Positions 63,867 to 64,000 of a DNA stretch of 64,000 nt are shown here, in pieces. Below the pieces are notes generated by a model. The model searched no databases. It was not told the DNA's origin and worked only from the letters and a program-made list of their open reading frames with translations. A program made the position numbers and the translations under genes. The stretch spans positions 2,790,001-2,854,000 of the forward strand of contig NZ_CP013611.1 in assembly GCF_001482385.1 (NCBI RefSeq), given 5' to 3'. How positions within the stretch are numbered: position 1 is the first letter of the stretch; each line of letters begins with the position of its first letter. The stretch is from Pseudoalteromonas rubra (lineage in GTDB: Bacteria; Pseudomonadota; Gammaproteobacteria; Enterobacterales; Alteromonadaceae).

Positions 63867-64000
63867 TTACTGCATTGCCTTGCCTAAAAACGTGACCAGC
63901 TGAGTGGTCATAGGATCATAATCCGGATTAAAAGAGGCCCTGATCAACGGTGTGTGCGCAGCGAGGTTTGCCTGACTACGCTCCCCAAAATGCGGTGTAT
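63867..64000 (-). CDS. 3' end of an unidentified gene, cut by window edge
   Basis: An open frame enters from the right edge and stops at TAA 63867-63869. The 43 visible residues end DYDPMTTQLVTFLGKAMQ. Too short to name. Spacing of 3 bp to the DUF482 gene supports it being real. Confidence 0.6.
   Translation of the reverse strand, partial: TPHFGERSQANLAAHTPLIRASFNPDYDPMTTQLVTFLGKAMQ

Overview
The window is a replication-origin region of a Gammaproteobacterium chromosome, most likely Pseudoalteromonas. Support: a 16S sequence of Pseudoalteromonas type, the gene order rpmH / oriC / dnaA-dnaN-recF-gyrB, clear Alteromonadales-type housekeeping proteins, and a prolidase very close to the organophosphorus acid anhydrolase known from marine Alteromonas. 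The genus call rests on recognition, not on a database search. Layout: 1-7.2 kb holds a serine-hydrolase lipoprotein, mnmE, a membrane-bound winged-helix/TPR regulator and a three-gene periplasmic thiol-redox operon (CcdA-like, TlpA-like, tandem-thioredoxin-like). This block separates mnmE from yidC. A perfect 30-copy array of an 8-bp unit lies between the redox operon and yidC. 7.5-10.5 kb is yidC-yidD-rnpA-rpmH (minus). 10.6-11.1 kb is oriC, rich in GATC sites and DnaA boxes. 11.1-17.2 kb is dnaA-dnaN-recF-gyrB (plus), with two perfect parS palindromes inside recF. 17.4-31 kb is glyQS, a small lipoprotein, an orphan double-glycine leader peptide, tusA, fadBA, slt, the OPAA-type pepQ, yigZ and trkH. 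31.4-45.9 kb holds an unknown protein and a PilZ protein, then the classic def-fmt-rsmB-trkA operon (minus) back to back with LysM-dprA-smg-yrdD-tsaC-hemF (plus). It continues with a haem-motif chemoreceptor, a truncated haemoglobin, aroE, a DUF1488 protein and a gamma carbonic anhydrase. 46-58.5 kb is a direct tandem pair of almost identical 16S-23S-5S operons, each with two promoters and no spacer tRNA. Their downstream flanks are built from shared modules: locus-specific terminators, a 142-bp near-identical block, a 38-bp block, a diverged ~165-bp repeat and a 5S remnant. 58.6-64 kb holds two paralogous six-cysteine lipoproteins, a Fur-box-controlled fagA-like/fumC pair, a DUF938 methyltransferase, a GNAT-type protein and the 3' end of one more gene. 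Most genes are core functions. The unusual material is the octamer array, the parS pair, the orphan RiPP-like peptide, the modular post-rRNA flanks and covarying 5S genes, the haem-motif chemoreceptor beside a globin, and the cysteine-patterned lipoprotein pair. No phage, transposase, CRISPR array or tRNA gene was found.
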